Assembly: GCF_900143215.1 (NCBI RefSeq)
Contig: NZ_FRDM01000006.1
Coordinates: 62,001 to 126,000 of the forward strand
DNA: 64,000 nucleotides
DNA from: Geodermatophilus obscurus
GTDB lineage: Bacteria; Actinomycetota; Actinomycetes; Mycobacteriales; Geodermatophilaceae
Direction: 5' to 3'
Shown: positions 1 through 8,281 of the stretch, in pieces
How the letters are laid out: each line of letters starts with the position of its first letter
Position numbering within the stretch: position 1 is the first letter of the stretch
Position numbers and translations under genes: made by a program
Notes under the pieces: model-generated
Database searches by the model: none
Seen by the model: only the letters and a program-made list of their open reading frames with translations
Told to the model about the DNA's origin: nothing

Positions 1-419
1 GCGTTGGACCCGACGTTGACCACGTGGCCGGAGCCGCGCTCGACCATGCCGGGCAGCACGCAGGCCGAGACGTTGAGCAGGCCGCGGACGTTGGTGTCCA
101 GCATCCGGTCCCAGTTCTCCGGGTCGTCGGTGTGGATCGGGCCGCGGCCGGCGGCCAGCCCGGCGTTGTTGACCAGGACGTCGATCGGCGTCCAGTCGGC
201 CGGCAGCGAGCTCAGCGCGGCCGACACCTGGGTGCGGTCCCGGACGTCCATGGTCAGCGGCAGCACCGCGTCCCCGTGCTGCGCGTGGAGGTCCGCCAGC
301 CGCTCGGTGCGGCGGGCGGCGGCGATCACCCGGGCGCCCTCGGCCAGGAACGCCTCGGTGCAGGCCCGGCCGATGCCGCTCGAGGCTCCGGTGACCAGTA
401 CGACTCGTGCAGTGCTCAC
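1..419 (-). CDS. SDR-family NADP-dependent dehydrogenase, YdfG-like (C-terminal part outside window)
   Basis: Short-chain dehydrogenase, expected to oxidise or reduce a hydroxy-acid or alcohol with NADP(H). The GTG start at 419 gives a protein beginning VSTARVVLVTG. The cofactor motif TGASSGIG is near residues 10-17, a DVRD stretch follows the third strand, and NNAG is near residue 90. The run LPADWTPIDVLVNNAGLA and the later LPGMVERGSGHVVNVGS closely follow E. coli YdfG (3-hydroxy acid/serine dehydrogenase); the last serine is probably the catalytic one. The window edge cuts the gene before the YxxxK motif. It is transcribed in the same direction as the GntR gene at 462-1214, 42 bases downstream of it, so the two may be co-transcribed. 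Substrate is inferred only by resemblance. Confidence 0.85.
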   Translation of the reverse strand, partial: MSTARVVLVTGASSGIGRACTEAFLAEGARVIAAARRTERLADLHAQHGDAVLPLTMDVRDRTQVSAALSSLPADWTPIDVLVNNAGLAAGRGPIHTDDPENWDRMLDTNVRGLLNVSACVLPGMVERGSGHVVNVGSN

Positions 420-461
420 GGGGGCTCCTGTGCTCGGGGGAGGAGGTGGCGGATGGGACGG

Positions 462-1214
462 TCAGGCGCGGGCGCGCCGGGCGCGGGGGGCGTCGCCGGC
501 CCGCGAGCCCGACGGCGCCCGGGTGCGGCGGAAGGCGACCGGCTCGGGCGGGGTGTCCTCGACCAGCTGGGTGTCGAGGTAGGAGTCGCGGGACTGCTCG
601 ACGTGCAGGCGCATGGCGGCCGCGGCCTCGCCGGGCCGGCCGGCCGCTATCAGCTCGGCGACCTCGCGGTGCTCGGCCCACGCGCGCGGGGCGATGCTGC
701 TGACCAGGGGCGCGAAGAACCAGCGGCTGCGCTGGGAGAGCTGCTCGCCGAACTCCAGCAGGAGGTGGTTGCGCGCGCAGAGCATCACGGTGCGGTGGAA
801 GCGGGCGGTGTGCCCGGCCATCTGCTGGGCGGGGACGCCGCGCGCCCAGTCGGCGTCGGCCTCGTCGCAGATGCCCAGCAGCGCCGCGGCGTCCTCGGGC
901 GTGCAGCGCTGCGCGGCCAGCTCGGCTGCGGAGCGCTCGACCACCTCCCGGGCCTCGAAGAACTCCTCCACCTGCTGCCGGGTCGGCTGGTTGACGAACG
1001 CCCCCTGGCGCGGCCGCAGCGTGATCCAGCCGTCGCGGTGCAGCCGTTGCAGGGCCTCGCGCACCGGACCGCGGCTGACCCCGAGCTCGGCGGCGAGGCG
1101 CTCCTCGACCAGGTGGTCGCCGGGCCCGAGGGTCCGGGCGATGAGCAGCTCCTGCAGCCGCTCGTAGACGTGCTCGCGCAGCGGGAGGGCGTGGATGTGG
1201 TCGGCGCCGGACAC
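462..1214 (-). CDS. GntR-family transcriptional regulator, FadR/FCD type
   Basis: One-domain-plus-effector transcription factor of 250 aa. An N-terminal winged helix has its recognition helix around residues 41-60 (AELGVSRGPVREALQRL), followed by the wing GWITLRPRQGAFV. The all-helical C-terminal FCD domain (about 80-220) carries the usual histidines (GHTARFHRT), which in this family bind a metal and small carboxylates. The GTG start at 1214 has a G-rich ribosome-binding stretch eight bases upstream; no better start lies upstream in frame. It is divergent from the TAXI-TRAP operon starting at 1401 and is the obvious candidate regulator of it, with a short-chain acid as likely effector. The C-terminus has a basic, Ala/Arg-rich tail of no known role. 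Confidence 0.9.
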   Translation of the reverse strand: MSGADHIHALPLREHVYERLQELLIARTLGPGDHLVEERLAAELGVSRGPVREALQRLHRDGWITLRPRQGAFVNQPTRQQVEEFFEAREVVERSAAELAAQRCTPEDAAALLGICDEADADWARGVPAQQMAGHTARFHRTVMLCARNHLLLEFGEQLSQRSRWFFAPLVSSIAPRAWAEHREVAELIAAGRPGEAAAAMRLHVEQSRDSYLDTQLVEDTPPEPVAFRRTRAPSGSRAGDAPRARRARA

Positions 1215-1277
1215 GTTCGAACCCCCACTTCCCGCGTCGATGTGCAGCGGGATCGTTCCACGGATCGTTAACAGTAG

Positions 1278-1288
1278 ACAAGATTTGT
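1278..1288. promoter_or_regulatory. Candidate GntR operator in the divergent control region (1215-1400)
   Basis: The 186-base gap between the GntR gene and the transporter operon must hold both promoters. It contains the inverted repeat ACAA-GAT-TTGT (1278-1288) in the most AT-rich stretch of the gap, next to a direct repeat of GATCGTT (1251 and 1264). FadR-type regulators bind short inverted repeats of this size. Binding is inferred only from position and symmetry. Confidence 0.35.
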
Positions 1289-1400
1289 TGTGAGCTGGTT
1301 CACTCGACGACCGACCGCTCCGGCACCACCCTGGAGCCGTCCGGACCAGGGAGGACGCCGGCTCCGGGGTCCCCGACCGCACGCACCAGGAAGGCCAACG

Positions 1401-2405
1401 ATGACCTCCAGCCCGATCCCCGCCCGGCCGACCCGCCGTCTCCTCGGCACCGCGCTGGCCGCAGCCCTCCTGCTCACCGCCTGTGGCGGGGGCGAGTCCG
1501 GCGGCGGCGCCGGGGGTGGTGAGGGCGCGCAGGCCGGCGGCCCCCTGACCTTCGCCACGGGTGGCACCGGCGGCGTCTACTACCCCTACGGCGGCGGCAT
1601 CGCGAACCTGCTCAGCTCGGAGCTGGAGGGCACGACGGTCACGGTCCAGGAGACCAACGCCTCGGTCGACAACATGCAGCTGCTGGCCTCGGGTCAGGCG
1701 CAGCTGGCGTTCGGCCTCGGCGACGTCGTCTCCGACGCGGCCAACGGTGAGAACACCTTCACCGAGGCGCTGCCCCTGTGCTCGCTCGGCAACATCTACA
1801 ACAACTTCACGCACGTCTTCACGACCGCGGCGACCGGGATCACCTCGATCGAGGACCTCCGCGGCAAGCGGGTGTCGCCCGGTGCGGTCGGCTCGGCCTC
1901 GGAGGTCACCGCCGACCGGATCATGGAGGCGGCCGGCCTCGACCCGCAGGCCGACATCGAGCGTGCCCAGCTGGGGGTCGCGGAGACCGTCGCGGCGATC
2001 CAGGACGGCACCGTCGACGCGGGCTTCTGGTCCGGCGGCCTGCCCACCGGCGCGATCGTCGAGCTGGCCAACAACGCCGATCTGGTGCTCATCCCGACCG
2101 CGGAGTACACCGACGCGATGGCCGAGCAGTACGGCGACTACTACTTCGCCGACGAGATCCCGGCCAACACGTACGAGGGCCAGACGGAGGCCTCGCCGCA
2201 GGTCGTCTCGCCGAACATCCTCGTCGCCCGGACGGACATGGACGAGCAGCTGCAGCAGGACATCACGCGGACGATCTTCGAGAACAAGGAGCAGCTGCTC
2301 ACCGTCCACCCGGCGGCCGAGGAGCTGGACCCGGCGACGGCCGGCGAGGTCGCCTTCATCGAGACCTGCCCCGGCGCGCAGGCCTACTTCGACTCGGTGG
2401 GCTGA
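1401..2405 (+). CDS. TAXI-family TRAP transporter solute-binding lipoprotein
   Basis: Extracytoplasmic substrate receptor of a TRAP transporter of the TAXI (NMT1-like) family. The ATG at 1401 has AGGAAGG ten bases upstream. The 334-aa product starts with a basic stretch, a hydrophobic core and the lipobox LLTAC with the lipidated cysteine at about residue 28, followed by a Gly/Ser-rich linker. The mature part begins with the family signature LTFATGGTGGVYYPYGGG and runs to a usual end for the family. It should deliver a carboxylate to the permease at 3004-5238. It is the first gene of an operon divergent from a GntR regulator. The substrate is not identified; the downstream hydroxy-acid enzymes suggest an organic acid. 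Confidence 0.93.
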   Translation: MTSSPIPARPTRRLLGTALAAALLLTACGGGESGGGAGGGEGAQAGGPLTFATGGTGGVYYPYGGGIANLLSSELEGTTVTVQETNASVDNMQLLASGQAQLAFGLGDVVSDAANGENTFTEALPLCSLGNIYNNFTHVFTTAATGITSIEDLRGKRVSPGAVGSASEVTADRIMEAAGLDPQADIERAQLGVAETVAAIQDGTVDAGFWSGGLPTGAIVELANNADLVLIPTAEYTDAMAEQYGDYYFADEIPANTYEGQTEASPQVVSPNILVARTDMDEQLQQDITRTIFENKEQLLTVHPAAEELDPATAGEVAFIETCPGAQAYFDSVG

Positions 2406-2431
2406 CCGGCTGGCGCGCGGAGGAGTCGGTC

Positions 2432-3007
2432 GTGGCCGTGCGGCCGGGGTCCGGGGCTCGCGCCCCGGGCCCCGGCGGCACGACCACCCGCCGCCGGACG
2501 CCCCGGTGGGCAGCCGCCGTCGGGCTGGGCGGAGCCGCGGTGCTGATCGGGGCGGGGGGCGTCGCTGCCACCGCAGCGCCGGCGGGGTCCGACGGCCCGG
2601 CGGTCGTCGTCCGGACGCCGGACGGCGAGGTCGTCGCCAGCGTCCCGCTGGACGGGGACCGGTTCGCCGTCGGCTACCGCAACAGCGTCTACACCACCCT
2701 GGCCGAGGAGCGGTACCGCGTCCTCCCGGACGGCCGCTTCGAGCTCGTCGAGCTGGCCGCCGACCAGGTGGCCGTGCTCGAGGAGTACTACGCCGTCCCG
2801 GGCGCTCCCCGGCCGGCACCGTCCGGCGACCGCCGGGCGCACGTGGCCGAGCCCGATCCGGCCCGGCCCGCCGTCTTCGACGTCCTGAACATCGCCGCCA
2901 CCGACCTGGGCGAGCGCACCCTGTACACCCCGGGCGCCGACCCCGTCCCGATCTGGCGGCTCGTGACCGGGGAGGACCCCACCGTGCTACTGGAGATCGA
3001 GCGATGA
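2432..3007 (+). CDS. DUF1850 protein of TAXI-TRAP operon
   Basis: A 191-aa membrane-anchored protein found in many operons between the TAXI receptor and the fused permease; the role of DUF1850 is unknown, though its genomic association with these transporters is strong. The GTG start at 2432 has GGAGGAG seven bases upstream. A single transmembrane segment lies at about residues 26-48, and the domain from about residue 58 carries the recognisable RFAVGYRNSVYTT and EEYYAVPG stretches. The stop overlaps the start of the permease by four bases (ATGA), so the two are translationally coupled. Confidence 0.85.
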   Translation: MAVRPGSGARAPGPGGTTTRRRTPRWAAAVGLGGAAVLIGAGGVAATAAPAGSDGPAVVVRTPDGEVVASVPLDGDRFAVGYRNSVYTTLAEERYRVLPDGRFELVELAADQVAVLEEYYAVPGAPRPAPSGDRRAHVAEPDPARPAVFDVLNIAATDLGERTLYTPGADPVPIWRLVTGEDPTVLLEIER

Positions 3008-5238
3008 AGATGAAGCTGCCCGGCCGCACCCGGACGCTCACGGCCGAGGACGAGCAGGCCCGCGCTGAGCACTCCCGACACGACAGCGTCCACAAGGCCG
3101 CCCACCACGCCGCGCACCGGCAGGGCGGCATCGTGGACGTCGCCACCCTGGACAAGCGCCCCGGCGCCGAGCCGGTCGACGATCCCGACCGGATCGACGA
3201 GGAGGCGCTGATCGCGGAGTTCGAGGCGGAGAAGCCGGCGCGCCACCTGGCCGGCTGGCCCAGCTGGGTCGCCGCGGTGGTCGGCGTGGGGCTGTCCCTC
3301 TTCGGGCTCTACTGGGTGTTCAACCCCATGCCGCGGCAGGTGTACCTGCCGACGTTCCTCTCCATCGGCCTGTTCCTGACCTTCCTGACCTACCGCGGCT
3401 GGCCCCGGTCGGCCAAGGCCAAGGAGTCCGGCAAGCGCGACGACCCGAACGTCCTCGACTGGCTGCTGGCGCTCGCCTCGCTGGTGCCGGCCATATACAT
3501 GGTGTCGGACTGGCAGGGCTTCTTCCGGCGCGCGATCCTGCCGACCGACACCGACCTGCTCATCGGCACGCTGCTCATCCTGCTGTGCCTGGAGGCCGCA
3601 CGGCGCACCGTCGGCATCCTGGTCCCGATCGTCGTGCTGCTGTTCATCGCCTCGGCGTACTGGGGCTCGTTCATGCCGGCGCCGTTCACCACCGCGAACT
3701 TCGGCTGGCCGCGGCTGGTCGGGCACAACGTCATGGGCCTGCAGGGCATCTTCGGCACGCCGCTGGAGGTCGCCGCCACCTACATCATCCTGTTCACCAT
3801 CTACGGCGCCGTCCTGGCCGCCTCGGGTGCCACCCGGTTCTTCATCGACCTGTCCTTCGCCGCGTTCGGGCAGTCCCCGGCCGGCCCCGGCCGCACGGTG
3901 ACCCTCTCGGGCTTCCTGCTGGGCACGGTGTCCGGCTCGGGCGTCGCCACGACGGTGACCCTGGGTGGCATCTCCTGGCCGCTGCTGAGGAAGGCCGGCT
4001 ACCCGAAGGAGGCCGGCGGCGGCGTGCTGGCGGCCGCGGGCATCGGCGCGATCATGTCGCCGCCGACCCTGGGCGCGGCGGCGTTCATCATCGCCGAGCT
4101 GCTGCAGGTCTCCTACCTCGAGGTGCTCATCTGGGCGACGATCCCGACGATCCTGTACTACCTCGGGATCATCCTGGCGATCGAGATGGACGCCCGGCGG
4201 CACAAGACGCACACCGTGGCGATGGAGACGCAGTCGCCGTGGAAGCTGCTGCTGCGCTTCGGCTACCACTTCTCCTCGCTGGCCGCGATCGTCTTCTTCC
4301 TCGTGCTGGGGTTCACGCCGTTCCGCGCGGTCGTCTACGCCACCGTGCTGGCCTTCCTGCTCAGCTTTTTCGAGCGGCGGTCGTGGATGACGCCCCGACG
4401 CGTGTGGGACGCGCTGGCCCAGGGCGCGGTCGGAGCGCTGTCGGTCATCCCCGTCATGGCCGTCGCCGGCCTCATCGTCGGCGTCATGACCCTCACCGGG
4501 CTGGCGCTGCGGCTGGCCGGGATCATCGTCGACTTCTCCAACGGCAACGTCGTCCTCACCGCGCTGTTCTCCGCGGTGGTCGTCGTGCTGCTGGGTCTCG
4601 CGGTCCCGGTGACGGCGAGCTTCATCATCTCGTTCGTCGTCATCTCGCCGGCGCTGCAGCAGGTGGGCGTCGAGCCGTTCGCCGCGGCGATGTTCATCTT
4701 CTACTACGCGGTGCTCAGCGAGGTCTCCCCGCCGACGGCGCTCTCGCCGTTCGCCGCCGCCGCCATCACCGGTGGCAAGCCGGTCAAGACGATGTGGCTG
4801 ACGTGGAAGTACACGCTGCCGGCGTTCCTCGTCCCGTTCATCTTCGTGCTCTCCCCGCGCGGCGTCGGGCTGCTCTTCGAGGGCGGCGCCGCCACGGTGG
4901 CGATCGCCTTCGTCACCTCCGTGTTCGCCGTCGCCTCGCTGGCGGTGGTCACCGGCGCCTGGCTGTTCGGCCCGGCGCGCATCCCCGAGCGGCTGCTGTT
5001 CCTGGTGGCGGCGATCGCGCTGCTGGTCATGACGCCGATGTTCATCGCGATCGGCGCCGGCTTCATCGTGGCCGGCGTGGCCGTGCACATGATCACCCGC
5101 CGCCGCCGGGCCACGCCGGACGACGACGCGGGTGCGGCGGAGCCCGGGGAGGGGACGTCCGACGCGCCCAGCGGCTCGGCGGACGCGCCACCGACGGCCG
5201 GTGCCACCGCTGCCGACCGCCCCCGGACGGAGCGGTGA
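3004..5238 (+). CDS. TRAP transporter fused permease (DctQ-DctM type)
   Basis: Membrane component of the TAXI-TRAP system, 744 aa, combining the small four-helix subunit and the large channel subunit in one chain, as is usual for TAXI systems. A charged cytoplasmic N-terminus of about 80 residues precedes many hydrophobic helices; DctM-type stretches such as GFLLGTVSGSGVATTVT and AAAGIGAIMSPPTLGAAAF are clear. Ion-driven uptake of a carboxylate is expected from the family. The start ATG overlaps the DUF1850 stop (ATGA), and the end overlaps the next start (GTGA). The C-terminal tail after about residue 700 is hydrophilic and Asp/Ala/Pro-rich. Confidence 0.93.
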   Translation: MKMKLPGRTRTLTAEDEQARAEHSRHDSVHKAAHHAAHRQGGIVDVATLDKRPGAEPVDDPDRIDEEALIAEFEAEKPARHLAGWPSWVAAVVGVGLSLFGLYWVFNPMPRQVYLPTFLSIGLFLTFLTYRGWPRSAKAKESGKRDDPNVLDWLLALASLVPAIYMVSDWQGFFRRAILPTDTDLLIGTLLILLCLEAARRTVGILVPIVVLLFIASAYWGSFMPAPFTTANFGWPRLVGHNVMGLQGIFGTPLEVAATYIILFTIYGAVLAASGATRFFIDLSFAAFGQSPAGPGRTVTLSGFLLGTVSGSGVATTVTLGGISWPLLRKAGYPKEAGGGVLAAAGIGAIMSPPTLGAAAFIIAELLQVSYLEVLIWATIPTILYYLGIILAIEMDARRHKTHTVAMETQSPWKLLLRFGYHFSSLAAIVFFLVLGFTPFRAVVYATVLAFLLSFFERRSWMTPRRVWDALAQGAVGALSVIPVMAVAGLIVGVMTLTGLALRLAGIIVDFSNGNVVLTALFSAVVVVLLGLAVPVTASFIISFVVISPALQQVGVEPFAAAMFIFYYAVLSEVSPPTALSPFAAAAITGGKPVKTMWLTWKYTLPAFLVPFIFVLSPRGVGLLFEGGAATVAIAFVTSVFAVASLAVVTGAWLFGPARIPERLLFLVAAIALLVMTPMFIAIGAGFIVAGVAVHMITRRRRATPDDDAGAAEPGEGTSDAPSGSADAPPTAGATAADRPRTER

Positions 5239-6086
5239 GCCCGCGACTCATCGACGGGGTCGCCGACCTGCACGTGCACGGGGCACCCAGCCTCGTCGCG
5301 CGGCACGGCCTCGACCACGAGGTGGTCGGCGCGCACGCGCAGGTCGGCATCGACCTCGCCGTCCTCAAGGCGCACGAGGGTTCGACGGCGGAGCGCGCGG
5401 CCCTGGCCGCGGGCCGGCCGGAGACCGACGGCGTCCGGGTGGTCGGCGGGATCGTGCTCAACTCACCGGCCGGCGGGGCCAACCCCGACGCGGTGGAGGT
5501 GGCCGCCCGGCTCGGCGGGCGCGTGGTGTGGATGCCGACGGTCTCCGCGCCCGCGCACGTCGCGTCGGCGGCCGCCCCCGAGCTCTCGGTGCACCGGACG
5601 CTGTCCTTCCGGCAGGTCGACGTGCTGGACGACGCCGGTGCGCTGCTGCCCGCGTGGCACGAGGTGCTCGACGTGGTCGCCGCCTCGGACCTGGTGCTGG
5701 CCTCCGGTCACCTGACCTGCGCGGAGGCGCTGGTGCTCTTCCGTGCGGCGTCGGCGGCCGGGGTGCGCCGGATGCTGTTCAACCACCCGCGCATGCCGTT
5801 CCTCCAGTGGGACGACGCCGCCGCGCCGGAGCTGGCGCGGCTCGGCGTGGTGCTGGAGCTGGGCATCCTGCCCGACATCCTCACTCCCGACGGGCCGCGG
5901 TCGACCACGCTGGGCGAGGTCTACCCGCACGACCAGCTGGCCTTCGGCGGGGACCTCGGGCACGCCGACCACCCGACGATGGCGCAGGCGCTGCCCGGCT
6001 GGCTGGCCGAGCTCGAGGCGTGCCTGGGCGAGGCCGGCACCGAGCGGGCCCTCACCACCGTGGGCCGGGAGCTGGTGCTCCGGTGA
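5235..6086 (+). CDS. DUF6282 family metal-dependent hydrolase-like protein
   Basis: A 283-aa protein of the amidohydrolase-like DUF6282 group. The N-terminal DLHVHGAPS (histidines at residues 13 and 15) is a typical metal-binding HxH start of a TIM-barrel hydrolase. Further histidines occur in SGHLTC, FNHPRMPF and the late GGDLGHADHP, as expected for the rest of the metal site. The GTG start overlaps the permease stop by four bases, and the end overlaps the fusion dehydrogenase in the same way, so it is translated as part of the transporter operon. The reaction is unknown; a lactonase or decarboxylase acting on the imported acid would fit the setting. Confidence 0.75.
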   Translation: MSPRLIDGVADLHVHGAPSLVARHGLDHEVVGAHAQVGIDLAVLKAHEGSTAERAALAAGRPETDGVRVVGGIVLNSPAGGANPDAVEVAARLGGRVVWMPTVSAPAHVASAAAPELSVHRTLSFRQVDVLDDAGALLPAWHEVLDVVAASDLVLASGHLTCAEALVLFRAASAAGVRRMLFNHPRMPFLQWDDAAAPELARLGVVLELGILPDILTPDGPRSTTLGEVYPHDQLAFGGDLGHADHPTMAQALPGWLAELEACLGEAGTERALTTVGRELVLR

Positions 6087-8281
6087 TCCGGATCGCCCTG
6101 CTGCCGGGGGACGGCGTCGGCGAGGAGGTGCTCGACGGGCCGACCCGGCTGCTGCGCCGGCTGGCCGAGCGGGGGCAGGTCGAGGTCACCGGGCCCTGGC
6201 CGGTCGGGGCCCGGGCCGCCGCGGAGACCGGCGACGTGCTGCCAGCCGGGACGCTGACCGCCTGCGACGCCGCCGACGCGGTCCTGCTCGGCGCCGTGGG
6301 GGAGGACCCCCGCGTGCCGGCCGGGGTGTGCCCGCGCCCGGAGGTCGCCCTGCACCGGCTCCGGGAGCGCTACGACCTGCGCATCTCGGTGCGCGAGATC
6401 CCGTTCGGCGACGGCCGCGAGCTCACCGTCGTGCGCAACCTCATCGGCGGCTCGTACGGCGGCGCGGACGACCGGGTGCTGCGGGAGGACGGCAGCGAGG
6501 CCGCCGACGTGCTGCGGCTGACCCGGGAACGGGTGGCCGAGGTGGTGCACACCGCCTGCGACGTGCTGGCCCGGCGGGGCGGCGGACGGCTGGTCTCGGT
6601 GGACAAGGCCAACCTCTACGCGACCGGCCGGCTCTGGCGGCAGGTCGCCGGCGACGTCGCCCGCGAGCGCGGGATCGAGGTCGAGCACCGGTACGTCGAC
6701 CGCGCGGCGTTCGAGCTGGGCTCGGGCGCCCCGGTGCCCGACGTCCTGGTCACCGAGGGCCTGCTCGGCGACATCCTCTCCGACCTCGCCGCCGGCCGGG
6801 CCGGCTCCCCGGCCCTGTGCGGGTCGGCGTCGCTGCACCCCGGCGAGCCGGTACGCGGCCGGTGCGTCGGCCTGTTCGAGCCGGCGCACGGCTCGGCTCC
6901 GCGGCGGGCGCTGCGGAACCAGGTCGACCCCCTGGGCGGCTTCCTCGCCCTGGCCGCCCTGCTGCGGCACTTCCCCGCCACCCGGGAGGCCGGCGAGCGG
7001 GTGCGGGCGGCGGTCGACACGGTGCTGCGCGCGGGCCCGTGGACCTACGACCTGGCGCCGGAGGGCGGAGCGGCGGCGTCGACGAGCGAGGTGGCCGACG
7101 CCGTCCTCGCCGCCTTCGGGTCGGCAGAGCCGTCGGCCCCCGCGTCCCCGTCCGCCGAGCCGGCCGGGGTGGAGGCCGTGGAGGTGCTCGAGGAGCCGGC
7201 GGTGCGCGTGCCGGCCGACGTCCTGGAGACGTGGACGGCCGAGGTGCTCGAGACCGTCGGGGCCCGCCCGTCCCACGCCCGCGACGCCGCGCGGGTGCTC
7301 GCCTACGCCGACCTGTCGGGCATCGACTCGCACGGCGTCGCCCGGCTGCCGGCCTACGTCGGCGCGATCGGCAACGGCGTCATCGCCGTCGACGGCGAGC
7401 CGAGCGTGCACTCCGACGGAGGTGCGGTGGCACTGGTCGACGGCTCCGACCTGCTCGGCCACCCGGTCACCACCTTCGCGTTCGACGAGGCCGTCGCGCG
7501 GGCGCGGCGGTACGGCGTCGGCTGGGTCAACGTGCGCAGGAGCAGCCACCACGGCGCCAGCGGCTGCTACGTGTACGACGCGGCGCGGCTCGGCCTGGTC
7601 GGGCTGGCGGCGACCAACACCGGCCCGGTCGTCGCGCCCACCGGAGCCGCCCGCCCGTTCCTCGGCACCAACCCGCTGGCGCTGGGGGTGCCGGTGCCCG
7701 GCGAGGAGCCGCTGGTCTTCGACATGGCGACCTCCGCGGTCGCCGCCGGCAAGTTCGAGATCGCGCTGCGCCTCGGCAAGCCCGTGCCGCTGGGCTGGGG
7801 TGTGGACGCCGAGGGCCGGCCGACGACCGACCCGGCCGCGGTCTTCCCGGGCCGGGGGGCGCTGCTGCCGCTGGGCAGCGATCGGGAGCGCTCCAGCCAC
7901 AAGGGCTACGGGCTGGGCCTGCTGGTGGAGCTCCTCACCGCCGTCCTGGCCGGTGGGCCGACGGCCCCGGGAGTGGGCAACCTGACGTTCCGGTCCGGCG
8001 CCCGGTCGCCGGGCACCAGCCACCTGGTCGTGGTCCTCGACCCGGCGCGGCTGGGCGATCCGGAGGCCATCGGCGCCGGCGCCGCCCGGCTGCTCGCGGA
8101 GCTGCGGGCGCTGGCCCCGGTCGACCCGGAGCTGCCGGTCCGGACGCCGGGCCAGCGGGCCGCCGCCGAGCGTGCCCGACGCCGGGAGCACGGCATCCCG
8201 CTGGACGCCGAGACGCACCGCGCGCTGCAGGCGCTGGCCGGGGAGGTCGGCCGGCCGCTCGCGGCCGTGGCGCGTGGCTGA
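6083..8281 (+). CDS. Isopropylmalate-dehydrogenase-like / Ldh-family fusion oxidoreductase
   Basis: One uninterrupted 732-aa frame holds two different dehydrogenases. Residues 1 to about 350 are an isocitrate/isopropylmalate-type beta-decarboxylating dehydrogenase: IALLPGDGVGEEV at the start, RNLIGGSYGGADDR, the catalytic DKANLYATGRLW and the cofactor region FEPAHGSAPR. An Ala/Ser/Pro/Glu-rich linker (about 350-370) leads to an Ldh/Mdh-type (malate/L-lactate/ureidoglycolate) NAD(P)-dehydrogenase with SGIDSHGVARLPAYV, RSSHHGASG and GTNPLALGV. GTG codons at 7169, 7178 and 7184 could start the second domain separately, but none has a ribosome-binding site and no stop separates the halves. Both families oxidise 2-hydroxy acids, so the fusion may perform consecutive or alternative steps on the transported acid. 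Starts with a GTGA overlap. Confidence 0.85.
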   Translation: MIRIALLPGDGVGEEVLDGPTRLLRRLAERGQVEVTGPWPVGARAAAETGDVLPAGTLTACDAADAVLLGAVGEDPRVPAGVCPRPEVALHRLRERYDLRISVREIPFGDGRELTVVRNLIGGSYGGADDRVLREDGSEAADVLRLTRERVAEVVHTACDVLARRGGGRLVSVDKANLYATGRLWRQVAGDVARERGIEVEHRYVDRAAFELGSGAPVPDVLVTEGLLGDILSDLAAGRAGSPALCGSASLHPGEPVRGRCVGLFEPAHGSAPRRALRNQVDPLGGFLALAALLRHFPATREAGERVRAAVDTVLRAGPWTYDLAPEGGAAASTSEVADAVLAAFGSAEPSAPASPSAEPAGVEAVEVLEEPAVRVPADVLETWTAEVLETVGARPSHARDAARVLAYADLSGIDSHGVARLPAYVGAIGNGVIAVDGEPSVHSDGGAVALVDGSDLLGHPVTTFAFDEAVARARRYGVGWVNVRRSSHHGASGCYVYDAARLGLVGLAATNTGPVVAPTGAARPFLGTNPLALGVPVPGEEPLVFDMATSAVAAGKFEIALRLGKPVPLGWGVDAEGRPTTDPAAVFPGRGALLPLGSDRERSSHKGYGLGLLVELLTAVLAGGPTAPGVGNLTFRSGARSPGTSHLVVVLDPARLGDPEAIGAGAARLLAELRALAPVDPELPVRTPGQRAAAERARRREHGIPLDAETHRALQALAGEVGRPLAAVARG

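Noticed and set aside
1195-1225. GGGGGTTCGAAC, similar to a tRNA T-arm, near the GntR start
   Set aside because: No acceptor or anticodon stem can be formed around it, and it lies at a clear gene start. I saw no tRNA in the window.
24-1271. Long open frames opposite the SDR and GntR genes
   Set aside because: They are by-products of high GC, have no ribosome site, and their translations are low-complexity Arg/Ala/Gly sequence.
7169-8281. Separate Ldh-type gene starting at an internal GTG
   Set aside because: No ribosome-binding site precedes the GTGs and there is no stop between the domains, so a fusion is the simpler reading.
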